A DNA stretch of 64,000 nt from Phlebopus portentosus (GCA_037892935.1 JAYXKI010000013.1:310001-374000); one strand, 5' to 3'; shown: positions 37,943-49,756, counted from the stretch's first letter. Made by a program: numbers and translations. The notes: generated by a model not told the origin, from the sequence alone.

Positions 37943-39127
37943 TCAGCACAGCAGTGAGCCCGAAGCGAATCCTATCCCGACCAAACTCAGCAATCCTATT
38001 CTCGAGCCCCAGATATCATCTTGTGAGAGACCTAATCGAAGACTTGTTCCAGCGTTCCCAGTTGCGCTTGCCGAAGCCGAAGCCGAAGCCGATGTCGCTG
38101 AAGAAAGGAATGTTGATGAGCTTGCGGAGAATGAGGGAGCTGGGAAGTCAAGCGAGACGGTTGGTGAGGAGAGGTTGCAGAATGCTTGCGCAAGGCCCTC
38201 GGCGGTGGATAGTTCGTCCGAGCATTGATCGGAAGCGCATTGGACGATTGCAGAGGGGAAAATCGAACTATATCAAGACAAGAGTACGTTAGAATGAACA
38301 TGTAAAATGTCAACTAAGATATTAGTTCGTATACCTGGCGCAGTAACAAGCTGTATTCGTTACACTCGAGCAATTTGACGCAGAGACGGCGACTTGCAAA
38401 CAGTTATCCACTATATAAAACGCAAGCAACGATCAATGAGCATCATTTGTGAATTTCTCCGATTGAATGCTTACCGCAAGCCGAATACGAGCTTAAGCTT
38501 GGGAACGCCGTGGATGTTGACGTCGCAGAGGCGGAAACATTGCTTTCAGATATAGTCGAAGCATTTGACGGGCCCGGACCGACTAGCGTTGTTACAGTGG
38601 TTAAGAACGTTGAAGTTCCGTTCTGGTCGAGACCATGAATCGTGTCAGCTCTAGATGCGGTTGGGAATGAAAGGTAAAAGGCGAAATAGATGGATGGAAT
38701 TGAATGGAGAAGCATCGAGCACATGAATATTGTACCGAAAAGAAGCTGCCAATGCCGTACGATGGGAGCTCGGACAATAGGAGTCCCAATTTGGCCGGCT
38801 TTGGCGGCATATGGGGGACAATTAACTGGAAGGGAGAGCTAGCGGAATACTCACTGGACCAATGCTCGTCGTGAGCTCCGTCGTCGTTGTAGCAATAGGT
38901 AGAATCGACACACTCCCCGATCCACTTGCACTCGCACTACCACTAGTTGAGTCCGTTAACGTCACAGTCGGAAACGTAAGCGATGCTTGTCGCACTACAT
39001 GTACTGGTCTTCCCGGAGCATGTGCGTGCGATATCCCGGCGAGCGTTGCTAATACGATGACGGATAGGTGAAGCGCTGAGCGAGCTCGACCGTAACGTGA
39101 AGTTCTGAAGATCATGTCTTTGCCCAT
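37943..39127 (-). CDS. CFEM-domain, GPI-anchored secreted protein
   Basis: Rebuilt from four exons: 39127-38856, 38622-38475, 38410-38335 and 38267-37943. The N-terminus has a signal peptide (LHLSVIVLATLAGISHAHA), then a Ser/Thr-rich stretch. The spliced domain has eight cysteines in CFEM spacing: SACVDNC, SNCSSV, TACYC, VQC, DQC and AFC. A Ser/Ala-rich stalk and a hydrophobic end (IGLLSLVGIGFASGSLLC, stop 37943-37945) look like a GPI-attachment signal. The donor of intron 1 (gtgagt) and the exon-2 start (NGTSTF) keep frame over a 233-nt gap; a small extra exon there is possible. CFEM proteins act at the fungal surface in haem uptake, adhesion or host interaction; which applies here is unknown. 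An alternative start is Met at 39115. Confidence 0.87.
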
Positions 39128-39584
39128 AGCTCGGAGCTAAACTGTACTTTCAAAACCACAAAGATTTGAAACTCGAAAAGCTTTACGACTTTTCCTGCGT
39201 CCGATCAGACTTCAAGATATTCAGTAGACGAAAGAACGAAGCAAGAGAATGAGGGCCAGTGGGTCCAGCGAGCGGACGCGCCACACCGCATGTCACGTGT
39301 TTCAAAGTCGATTTGAAGAAAAATAAAATAAAATAAAAACACGCGAAGGTGAGAATAAAATAGTGATTCTCGTGGACAACAGAATATCTGACAAGATAAA
39401 TTCATGTACCATCATCAGATTGTTTGATATCACGACACAATGTGTATAATTTCTACGCAGTGTAAATAAAACGTTGGAACTAGGGACTCGTGCTATTCCA
39501 CATCACTCTTCCATATCCAAATTTATGTACTCCACCACACAAAATTCTGATATCCCCAGATCTTTAAAGGATCTAAGATTTGGA

Positions 39585-41348
39585 CTATTTTAAGACGACT
39601 TTCTCCATTGATGGGGACTGATGATTTCAGTCAGTGAAATCCCTGACGAAGCGAACTGAATGCAACATACCGTATCCACTATCTTCGCTCCTGTCTTCCT
39701 GCTCGAGAGAGGATAGAGGAATACAAAAAACATGCAAGCGAGAATCGCAACTATGAGTGCTCCGAATTCCATAGTAGTGAGTTTTATTCCCCGCCCAATA
39801 CCTTTAGTAGCACCTAATTTTCGCATCCACGACTCTCGTGATTATTGCATGCCGCGGACCAGTCAGCTGTATTGTTGATCGCTGCAGGCAGCAGTTTGGA
39901 TTTAAACAAAGAAAGTGGGACATCGCCTTGCTTCCGAAGAGGTCGAACGTCTTGAATTCCTTGGAATCAGTCTCGTTTTTGAACTTGAAGCGGATGAGAG
40001 GATCGTTCTTTTCGTATCCCTCGCGTAACTCGAAAACCACTGCGGCAGCATAGTTGACTATAAGTCAAGTAATAATTTTAGTATGAATCAATGAAGATGG
40101 TTTCATTTACGCACCTACTCCTGCAAGCTCTGGATATTCGCTTGCAAGTCCTGTCATGTTGGAAAGTGATATAAACGGCTTATAGCTTATAGCTTCGTAG
40201 AAGAACTTCAATGGATCTGAGTTGTTCGCGATTCTTTCCATGCCCTGGATTATCGTTGGTACTATTGCACGTCCAGCAACTAAATTGATTTTCATCAAAA
40301 TAACTTCGACATTTAAAGCAAGCTCAGGCTCACTGTTTCCTATGCCATCGACCCGCGGAGAAGAAAATACGCCATATTCGTGGAAGTTTGCAAGAGCGCG
40401 AGCATGGGCCAGAAATCCGTGAGGAAGTCTCTTAGCAAAAGTTGCGTTGTGAATAGATTCTACATTCATGAAGTCGAAGATCTGAACACAGGTAAGTTTA
40501 GTTGCTTTCCCATACTGTGAAATCAATTTCTGCATTTACATTCCACACTGCATAGGTTGACCTCTAAGTCAAACAACGTATGAACGCAAAATTTCATGGA
40601 AACTTACTATTCACGAGAGAGACGCTGCGGCCATCCAGAAAGGGCTTCAGCGATTGCAGGAAGTCGGCATTCTCGTCTTCGACTTGTATGAACAACGATG
40701 AATTATAAAATGCTTCTGTCGCTTCATCAAACACCTAGGGACAAAGTATCAGTTCCATCGACCTTTTGTGCTTTCTTTGTTTACCTCGCAGTTGACCCAT
40801 GCTTCAAGTGAGATATCGCAATCAGGCTCAACACTTTCAACTATATAGTAAAACATAAGCACTGCCGTTACAGTAAATGGAATGTTTAGATACAACATAC
40901 CTGGAACATACTGATACCCGTGTAATGGGGCAACGACCAGCGTCCCATTTGCTAGTGTAATGTTATGGTTTCTCGTCGGTGGGAAAAGTCCCTGAAGCAA
41001 TGACGCGGCCGAGTCCAGGATCACACTCCCCTCTCCGCCAGCGTCCGCGCGAGCTTTGACTTGCGCCTCGTCAAACAGGCCGGTGCTTATACCTTCAATA
41101 CGGAAGGGAGAGTTGTCTTCCATGTAAAGCGACCGAATCAGCTGGCCGAGTTGGAATTCTTGGACCTGGAGCAGAACAAACACCATAAGATAATGAACCG
41201 TGATGAGTGAAAGTAGACCTACACTGCCGAGAGGCGTAATGGACGTATCCGACGCTGTGTAAGTGAAAGGATCCTGGTAAAACCCTAGCCGGTCGCCATG
41301 TCGAGCCAAAAGTACAATGCCCAAAAGTCCAGCACCCGCTTTCGCCAT
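39585..41348 (-). CDS. Histidine-phosphatase superfamily, membrane-anchored (tandem copy A)
   Basis: Starts MAKAGAGLLGIV with the phosphohistidine motif LLARHGDRLGFY. Exons: 41348-41223, 41165-40901, 40840-40785, 40734-40608, microexon 40547-40540 (8 nt), 40481-40334, 40279-40115, 40057 to about 39672, and 39617-39585. Spliced phrases are EFQLGQLIRSLYM, EGSVILDSA, NMWNIFDFMNVESIHN, FHEYGVFSSPRVDGIGN and YEAISYKPFISL. A single C-terminal transmembrane segment (FGALIVAILACMFFVFLYP) is followed by a short tail ending EKVVLK. One base appears missing near 39927 and one near 39815, at the DVPLSLFKSKL and CENLGATK joins. The second histidine-acid-phosphatase motif (HD) is not recognisable. A TATA-like 'catataag' lies near 41424. 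Substrate unknown. Confidence 0.82.
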
Positions 41349-43183
41349 CGTTACTTTCCACGATAAGAAAATGATCGAACAGAGGGTAGGGGGCAGCAAG
41401 GACGAGTAGGAGTGACCGTGCTTATATGCCTTCAGTCTCGGAATATTGTTGCCTCCTTACATTTCCATCACCTTCCCGCCTCCACAATGCTACTTCGTGA
41501 CCTTGTCTCCGGCAGAAAGGGAAATTTACGATCCAAGTCAAGCCACAGAATTGCTATATATAATATTCTTCCCTGCATCATGTTCATCAAAGCAAGGGTC
41601 ATTAAGGGTAAGCTTTAATGGAAGACAGTAAAATGCGGTTAGAGAGATGGTAATTGACGAACGCGGGGTGGTCACATTTTAGTTTGGGGGGACTGCCAGA
41701 GTCAACACCGGCACAGGACGTATGGCAGGCGGATCTCGAGAGGAATCGGAATTCCCGGAGGTAGATGTGCTGCAATCATGACGCTCAGCGCATGAGCTTG
41801 ACGTGAAACCGAGGTACTAGCGCATTGGATCAGATGAATGTGGAGTGAGGTAAACAGCTGAGTCGCCTGGTTATGTTGTGTCTCTGAGCCAATGGCATAG
41901 AGAAATAGCAAAGAAAGAAGTAGAAGGTATATGCTGTTAGTGACTTACTAAAGCTGCACAGTATCAGGGCTGAGGCTCATGGCTTGTTCCTTGGAATCAC
42001 AGCGGCTGATCCCGTAACACACAGGCAAATAAGCTGCTCCGAGGAGAATTCTATTCCGTGGCGAGAGAGAAAGGATGTGTCGATCACCCGCAAGCAAGAA
42101 GGGAAATAGTGATAGGAGATGGAAGACATTCACGTTCAGCTGACAAGCTTTTGCATTGAATATATCGCCCAGACAAGTGTCATCTTTCACATCGGAGCGA
42201 GAAGGAACTCATCAACGATGTTCTTTGTGGATGTGCAACCGTTATTGTAACGTATAAATGAAGAAGTCCATGCCATTACCAAATATGTTGGGCGCACAAA
42301 GTCACTGGACCAAGTTCTCTAGACGCCCTTGTTGCTGTAGAATGTGATGACGGTCCAAAGAGACTCGTTCTTTATTGATCTCAGTTTGCGACATCCCTTG
42401 CTGGAAGACGAGTGTTTAATTATTACAAGAGGTGATCGATATGCATGGCAAGAACACATGGAGATCGGTGAACTCTGATATTGTTCGGCGTATGGTCCGT
42501 CCGATGCTCATTGCTCATCAATGTCATACAGCGACTGACCATCGGAGTGAAAGGTGAGTCACCAACGCGTTTAATCACAGACATTACGTGAATGATACAT
42601 GATCCAGTCCAGGAGGACGCGAATATCCAAGTCACCTGACGTGGTGCCACACCATGAAGCTTATTGCCGACAACGAAACGATTTAGCAGAACGGCTTGTA
42701 AACGGATCCAGTGAGTGCACCGAGAAGCAGATGTCAAACACGCGGTTGAACCTAGAGGTGATACTTGTAGACGAAAGTTGTCCACAGTCGTGGATTCATG
42801 ATGCGTGCCGTGTTGAAGCGCTCGAAGGAGACGTGGCCAGTACTTTGCTTTAGCAAGTACGGGCAGAAGGCTAATGCTCAACAGAATTTAGCTGCACCAG
42901 CACCTAGTGGTTCACAAGCAGAAGTAAGTCATATAAGTTAGAAGAATAAGAATCGAAGTGCCTGGATGAGTACCGAGACGAAGGAGGTAAAAACAGTGGC
43001 AAGGGCAGAACGCAAAAACTGAACAAAAACAGCAAGATTCTCTTTATTTGCGTCTATTTGGCTCTAAAGACGGACGACCGCGAATGATCCGCTACCATTT
43101 CATAAATTCAATTATTCTAGATGCCTATTTAAACGAAGCAGACATGAATCCCTTTGGTTCAATGGCGAGTTCGAATTTCAGGC
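41349..43183. other. Intergenic region between phosphatase copies A and B
   Basis: Includes the promoter of copy A. Open frames on - at 41702-41911, 41948-42190 and 42423-42881 have no motif that I recognise, and no convincing splicing joins them. I call no gene. Confidence 0.4.
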
Positions 43184-45118
43184 TCAGTGATCATTGCGCT
43201 TAATCATTCGGACATCAGATTCATACATACATTTACTACATAACACAATTTGTATCCACCGAAAGTCCTTCAAGGAAATCGAGCGACCGCTCTTAGTGAG
43301 GACCTCTTCAAAGTCAAGCTTCTCCGTTGATGAATGCTTCAGAGATAGTCCTCAGCACCTCACAAGCCAAGCGAACTAAAAAGCAATACGTACCGAACCA
43401 TTAGTTCGCGCTCTCCTCCTAGCCTTCGGTCCAATAGAAAGCAATCCAAGGAACGCCAAAAGAGCGAGAGCAGCTGCGAACGCTCCAATCGTGACAGCCG
43501 CGCCTATTGCACCTGCAGCAGCCGGGCTCAACCTGCCATCATTCTCCTCCTTGACAGCGGCGCTCGCAGCAGCAGCTAACGCCGCACATCCACGATCAGC
43601 ATTATTATTGCACACTGTACACCAGTCCGCTGTACTGTTGATGGCGGCGGGCTGGAGCTTGGACTTGAAGAGAGAAAGTGGGACGTCGCCAGATTCACCG
43701 AAGAGATTGAACGTCGTGAAGTTGGTTGCGTCTGTTCCATTCTTGAATCGGAAACGGATCACCGGGTCATCACTTGAGTTACCTGGACGGAGCTCAAAGA
43801 CGGTGGCAGCGGCATAGTTGACTGCAACACAGATTTAGCTTCTCAGAGGCGTGAAAGAAAGATAGAATACACATACCGACGCCTGCAAGCTCAGGGTAAG
43901 TTTCCGCAAGTCCAGTTATATTGAAAAGCGACAAGAACGGCTTGTAGCTTATCGCTTCGTACATGAACTTGAGAGGGTCCGAGTTATTTGCTATTCTTTC
44001 CATGCCGTCAATGATGGACGGAACAATCGCACGTCCAGCGACTACACCACATAAATCAGAGGAAAGCCTATGACGAAAGCGAAAGCGAGCGCACTATTCC
44101 CTATTCCATCAATTTGCGGTGAGGAGAACACGCCATATTCATGGAAGTTCGCAAGAGCGCGTGCACGTGGGAGGTATCCTCTGGCAAGCTGTTGACAAAG
44201 GTTGCATTGTGTACGGATTGTACAGTCATATAGTCGAATATCTAAACATGTATTCTGAGCTGCATATGACATTTCAAATGAGACTTTCTTACATTCCACA
44301 CTGTAAGGAATGTTTGGGTAAAAACTATAAAATATATATGAACGGAGCATGACTTACTGTTCACTAGCGAGACACTTCGACCATCGAGAAACGGCGGCAA
44401 AGACTGCAAAAAATCAGCATTTTCGCTCGCGACTTGCTGGAATAGGGATGAGTTGTAAAATGCCGCTGTTGCATCATTGAACGGCTAATGCAAGGAAATT
44501 CAGCCATGAAAAAAAGTCAAGTCGGAGATGGAAACCTGCTGCTTACGTCACAGTCGACCCACGCTTCAAGCGAAACGTCCTCGTCAGATTCCACGCTCTC
44601 AACTACAGTAGATCGTAATGATAATCAGCGCTATCTGATAAACAAATACGATGACAAAGTAAAGACCCACTCGGTACATACTGATAACCATTTAAAGGAG
44701 CTCGACGACCGTCCCGTCCGCCAGCGTTGTGTTATGATTGTCCGTCGGCGGGAAGAGACCTTGAAGTAGCGATATCGCAGAGGCAAAGATAACGCCTCCC
44801 TCATCTCCAGCGTCTGCACGGACTTTGACTTGTTCCTCGTCGAACAGGGTGGTGTTGATCCCTTGGATGAGAAAGGAAGAGCCGTCCTCCATGTACAGGG
44901 ATCGCAGCGTCTGGCCGAGCTGAAACTCTTGTTGCTAATCACATGTGTAGTGTATTAGGTTTTATTTTTCGAGAATGTAAGGATAGACGAACGTTTCCTA
45001 GTGGAGTGATAGTTGTCTGAGACGCTGCGTATGTGAAGGGGTCTTGATAGAAGCCCTGGCGGTCTCCATGACGCGCCAGAACGACGACACCAAGGAGTCC
45101 AACATCTGCGCTCGACAT
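43184..45118 (-). CDS. Histidine-phosphatase superfamily, membrane-anchored (tandem copy B)
   Basis: Starts MSSADVGLLGVV with VLARHGDRQGFY. Exons: 45118-44993, 44934-44671, 44602-44547, 44484-44358, microexon 44300-44293 (8 nt), 44241-44095, 44041-43877, 43821-43394 and a likely last exon 43336-43184. The last exon gives a 50-residue basic tail starting HSSTEKLDFEE; without it the frame would end at 43376. A lumenal domain with ADWCTVCNNNADRGC precedes an Ala-rich membrane segment (GAAVTIGAFAAALALLAFLG) and a KARRRAR stop-transfer. One base appears lost near 44699 (before PLNGYQYVP) and one near 44180 (before YLPRARALANFHEYG). The same YEAISYKPF in place of an HD motif is seen. A TATA-like 'atataaag' lies near 45200, about 85 bp upstream. 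Confidence 0.82.
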
Positions 45119-45978
45119 TCCGATTCCTCTACAGAGTCAACAGTACCTGAGCTAAGGGCGGGGACAAAGAGTCTCAAAAGAGGGAGCAGATGACAGATCT
45201 CCGTCTTTATATCCTCCATTGCTTCCCGTAATGATCCACAGATGATGTTGAGCTAAAAATTTCTCGTGGTACAGGCCTTCGGAGAATAGATTTTCTACCT
45301 ATCAGTGCCAAAAGCAATCGCGAGGTCTGCCCTCGCTTTCCCCGCCCATACGACAGATTGTGGGAAACAGAGAGGCTTTCTGTGCAGTGCCGCGGATGTG
45401 ATGTATGTCTCAGATCCATTATGGAGACATTCATCGTTGACTCGACGTTGGAGAAGTACATTTTGGATACATAGTCATCATCTTGTCCTTGTGCGAGAGG
45501 ACGATATCAATGCGAAATACTCATAGACCTCTTCTATTTCGCAAGGACACCTTTGATGCCCGGCTTCGACTTGATGTCGGGAAGAGAAGGTCGACCAAGA
45601 AGCGAGGGAAGGCACGAACTTGCCAAATATAACCTCTCTTCAATACACCTTGTTCGTCGGAATAAAGAATACTGAATTCAAAGAGCCTTCCATCGCTGAT
45701 AATGCTGCTAAATTTGCGCATACTTGTTTTGATCCGACAAAACGACCCATGGAACGGTATCCGTCATAACAATTCAGAGGAAGAGTAGAGGAAACGACCA
45801 GCGTGTTACATATATCATACACGTTTTTCAAGTCCGAAATAATCCCTGGGAAGAAGAAAATGCTTACAAGAAAAGTCAATGAGAAAGAGGAGGAACAATG
45901 CTATATACGTACGACCACGCTCAGAAATCGGGCACAATTCAGACTCGGCTTTGTAAACCATAAGTAAACCAAGGTTTC
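45119..45978. other. Region between copies B and C, possible gene fragment on the - strand
   Basis: A frame at 45640-45879 (-) reads PGIISDLKNVYDICNTLVV and CANLAALSAMEGSLNSVFF. The next frame (45521-45721, -) reads LKRGYIWQVRAFPRFLVDLL. Their amino-acid composition looks protein-like and a frame change near 45650 would join them, but I do not recognise the family. Confidence 0.3.
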
Positions 45979-47975
45979 TCAAAAGCGGTTTGGTACTTTA
46001 ACGCTCGCCTTAGCAGAGGCAGGGGTGTCGGAATACTGCGACACGGGTTGAGAGTCAAACGATTAGATCAAATCTCCTCATCATACTGTTGATAATGTCC
46101 AAATACCTGTGCAGGAGTCGGGAGCGGGTCATACTCATCCCCGAGCTTCACTTTCTTGTTTCGGCTTGTGTAAAGCTTGAATAGTCCCAAGAGTGCTGCA
46201 AGCGTGAAACCGATGACAGAGATCAAGCGCGCTGCCGGGGAAGTGACGAATCCAAAGACGCGCTGAGAGTCGTTGTCAGAATTGAAGGTGAATAATTCGT
46301 CATCCGGGATGGGAGTCTCGTCCGTGTTGCAGATATTGCACCCGCGCTCGGTACTTTGACCGCAGACACGGCACCAGTGGCGAACCGAGTTGATAGACGT
46401 GAGCTACAGTATAGAGGACGGTATTTCAGCAAATTAATTTTTAAGAGAGTGAGAAGGAGCGATAATGACATCACTGCGGGATATGCATACTAACCTGAAG
46501 ACGGTACAGCAGTTCGTTGAGCGGGATGTCATCCTTATGTCCAAACATGTGGATCGGCTCGAACTCGCTCGTTCCATTCTTAAACTTGGCCCGGATCATC
46601 GACTCGCCTTCTTCGTTGTCACGCACTTCGAAGGCAAGTGCAGAAGCGAAAGTTGCTTTAAAATTCAGTAAACGCATCAGGTCAATTACGTCGGGTAAGG
46701 GTCACAAGTCTAAAAAGCTACGTACGAAGACCGTCAAGATGGGGATACCGACTAGTAACTTCGGTAATGTTGAAGAGCGACATGAACGGCTTGTAACTGA
46801 CTTCCTGAATGACCAGCGAAAGAGGATCATTAGGGTTGTCAATGCGTTGTAGTCCCGAGATTATAGATGGGAGAATGGTGCGTCCAGCAACTAAGATCAT
46901 TCTTTGTCTTAGATCGCGACATTCGCATGAAGCTTGGTAAGAACGCACTATTTCCGATTCCTCTGGGGTCACGATCGGTAAAGATACCGTGTTCGTGATA
47001 GTCGATCCAATATTGTGCTTGTTGGAGGAAAGTTGGTGGCAAGCGGAAAGCATACGTCTCGTTGTGGATGTATTGTGTGTAGACATAATCGTAGATCTAT
47101 CGTTCAAAATTCTAAGTACTTGTAAAAGAACTCAATTAAGTTAGTATCTCACATTCCACTACAGGCCGAAGTGGGTCAGCAAAGACAACTTTTCTAGAAG
47201 AATACTTGAGCATACCATGTTTTCCAGAGTGTTCGGGATACCATAGAGGTAAGGCTTAATAGCGTTCAGGAATGGTGCCGCATCAGCAGACTTCTTCTTG
47301 AAGTCGGGAGAGTCGTAGAAACGCTTGACACGTCTCTCAAAGTTCTGAGAATCATTGAGTCGGATTGCAGCTGTGTTCGAGTCTCATCACATACAGGGCA
47401 CGATGACCAACCCTCAAGTTCAACGCTCTGCACAGGCTCAACAGACTCGACTGATAGATTATCGCTCATGAGCACCTCTTCCTCTACGAGCTTAAGGACA
47501 AACTCACTAGGAATGTACTGATACCCGTTCATCGGTCCGATGATAGTCGTCCCGTTCGCAAGGCTCACTCGCGATCTCGGAGTTGGTGGAATAATCCTTG
47601 CAACAATGCGACGGCAGAGTCCACAATTGCTCCGCCCTCGCCGCCATTATCAGCTCGGACGAGCACTTGCCTATCGTTAACGACATCCGGAACTATACCA
47701 TATATTGAATTGGGCGAGTTTGGGTTGAGGTACTCTGAGCGAAGGTAGGAGCCGAGTTGGACTTCTTGTGCCTATACGAAAGTATGTATCATGAGTCTGA
47801 GGCAAGTAAAGACATACAAAGTCGGTGCTGCTGAAAATCTGATAAAGGAGCTAACCTGGCCAAGAGGTGTAAGCCTCGTGTATCCCTGCTCGTAAGTAAC
47901 CGGGTCCTGGAAGTAACTCGTGCGGTCACCGTAAAGTGCCAGAATAATAACACCAATCGTGCCTGGAGTGGACAT
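45979..47975 (-). CDS. Histidine-phosphatase-like, membrane-anchored, catalytic His replaced (tandem copy C)
   Basis: Starts MSTPGTIGVIILALYGDR, so the RHG of copies A and B is LYG here. Exons: 47975-47856, 47771-47395, 47344-47216, microexon 47158-47153 (6 nt), 47096-46949, 46890-46726, 46655-46495, 46403-46107 and 46035-45979. Phrases: EVQLGSYLRSEYL, GGAIVDSAVALLQG, NMWNIYDYVYTQYIHN, FMSLFNIT and HWCRVCGQSTERGCNIC. One transmembrane segment follows (LISVIGFTLAALLGLF), then a tail KLGDEYDPLPTPAQ...KVPNRF. One base appears lost near 47588 (LFPPTPRSR join). Without the nucleophilic His, phosphatase activity is unlikely, so it may be a pseudoenzyme. Confidence 0.83.
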
Positions 47976-48597
47976 TCTTATCAGTAAGATCCAAGCAGTT
48001 CGACAAACGGACGAATGGAGATGGTGAATGGGATGAAAAGAGGTGCAGCAGGTTGATTGAGGGAACAAAGTTCACTTACCATTTCGCTCTTATAACTAGT
48101 TAATCGCGCTACCGCTCCTCAAGAACGGAAGACGCACCACAACCTCCCGTATGACGTGTGGAGGTTCCAAGTACACGTCTGAGTGCACGCGCATCCCATT
48201 TCTCAGTATTTGTCCAGTCTAGATGCATAGTCCAAAACACCGCGTCCACTAGGAAAGAGCTTCTCGCACTGAAGCTCAGCCGTAATCACGTCCCAATTTG
48301 CACAAGCAGTATTAATATCTCGTACCATGAAGGTAACCTGTGGATTACATAACAAGTTCTGTGTCTGGCAAATTTCCAGTAACTATGCATCATATATTTC
48401 CTTAAGTTGTTCGGCTTGAGCTGCGCAGACTTAATCTTGATGAGCTATGTGAAGGATCGTCCTTGCGTCGCACACGCGTCTAGCTCAGAAAGGGAAAAGT
48501 CAACTATGTCAATGAATTGATGGATGGATATCTAGTAGACGAAGATTAATCATTGATTTCGGAAAGAAAAACACCGGACGTACACATTTCGAACCTA
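47976..48597. other. Intergenic region, no recognisable gene
   Basis: 5' flank of copy C and 3' flank of the SRP72-like gene. No motif or RNA-gene structure was recognised. Confidence 0.4.
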
Positions 48598-49756
48598 CTA
48601 CTTCTTTTTCTTACTTTTTCCACCGCCAGTGGCCTTGGCGGGCTGACCAGAAGCCGGTTCAGCCACGCTTCCTTGCGTCGCACCACCACCTGCTTTTCTA
48701 CGCCTGCCCATGCCTTGACCAAATGTACTTCTTTCACTCTTCTTGATCCACCTTTCTGGATCCGGGGGTGGCGTGACGCCGGGGATGACACCCTTGGGCA
48801 CCCGCGACATCCTCACCTTCTTCTCCTTGGTCTGCGCTGGGGGCTGTGATGAAGGAGTATGCAAGTTGGAGAGATTGGTGCTGCCCGGCGGAGCTGGAGG
48901 AGCAGCAGTCTCCAAGTTGTTCGTGACACTTGAAGGGAGAGCGTCAAGCGCGTGTAAATATCCCGTTGTTAGGAAATCCAGATGCGCTTGAGCTGCATTC
49001 AGATTGGTCACAAGGTCTGCATGCTCCTCCGAGTCCTGCGGATACGAGTGGTGATAATCATTTCAATACTTTGCATGAGCAACTTCACACGATCAAAGCA
49101 CGCACTGGAGACGACGAGTCAAGTAACTGCGTATAGAGATCGAAAGCCTCCTGATAAGCACGTTGTCGATATGCCTTGAGGTTCATTATATCAATATGAA
49201 AGGTGAAGAGTGAGAAGGTAAAAAGATCCGCAACGCACTAGCTGAGCCTCAAGGTGCATGACACCACGGGTAAACATCTCATCGGTTTTCTCCAGGGCCT
49301 TTAGACGGGGTAGTAGCTCCGCGGCTTCATTTTCCTTACGAAGTCGATATAAACATACGCCTTATCGAATTCTCGCGCTGCCGGGTCTGCTAATAAAGCC
49401 AATAGATCGAGAGCCGCGTTATATTGTTCCGTCTGAAGCAACAGGAAGAACTTCGTCTCCAAGGCGTCAGCATCCTTAGCATCAATTCGAAGGACTAATT
49501 CATAGTTCAGCCGCAATGTCAGAGCCATTATCGCCGCATGTACGCTAGCGTGAGGGAACTCACTCTTGTCGCATGTCTTCAACGCGTTCTTGAAGTGTCC
49601 CCCATCTACCTGAGCAGACAGCGACCGAAAAAGTCGCTTTAATTTCTCATCAGGGCTGATTTCCTTCTTCTTTGCAGGAGATTTCGGCTTTAGCTTTGAT
49701 GGTTGCTTCGCTTTCGTTGTCTTCGACGCTGGCTGAGTTTTGGGCTTGGGAGGCAT
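48598..49756 (-). CDS. Signal recognition particle SRP72-like subunit, short form
   Basis: SRP72 is the TPR scaffold of the SRP that binds SRP68 and SRP RNA. The N-terminus has Lys-rich MPPKPKTQPAS, then KRLFRSLSAQVDGGHFKNALKTCDK. An in-frame intron 49563-49495 is removed to give CDKILRIDAKDADALETKFF, then LLLQTEQYNAALDLL. The frame shifts near 49341 (one base lost) to ENEAAELLPRLKALEKTDEM. Further exons give YQEAFDLYTQLLDSSSP and DSEEHADLVTNLNAAQAHLDF. The C-terminus has the SRP72 RNA-binding signature PPPDPERWIKKSERSTFGQG and a basic end GGGKSKKKK. The total is about 335 residues, against 600-670 usual for SRP72, so most central TPRs appear missing. It is either a truncated copy or a lineage-specific reduction. 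Confidence 0.8.

Noticed and set aside
37818..38228. 136-codon plus-strand frame
   Set aside because: It is the antisense shadow of the last CFEM exon, whose spliced reading gives conserved cysteines and a GPI-like tail.
43140..43190. tRNA-like phrase (ggttcaatggcgagttcgaatttc)
   Set aside because: Only a T-arm-like piece; no acceptor or anticodon stem can be formed around it.
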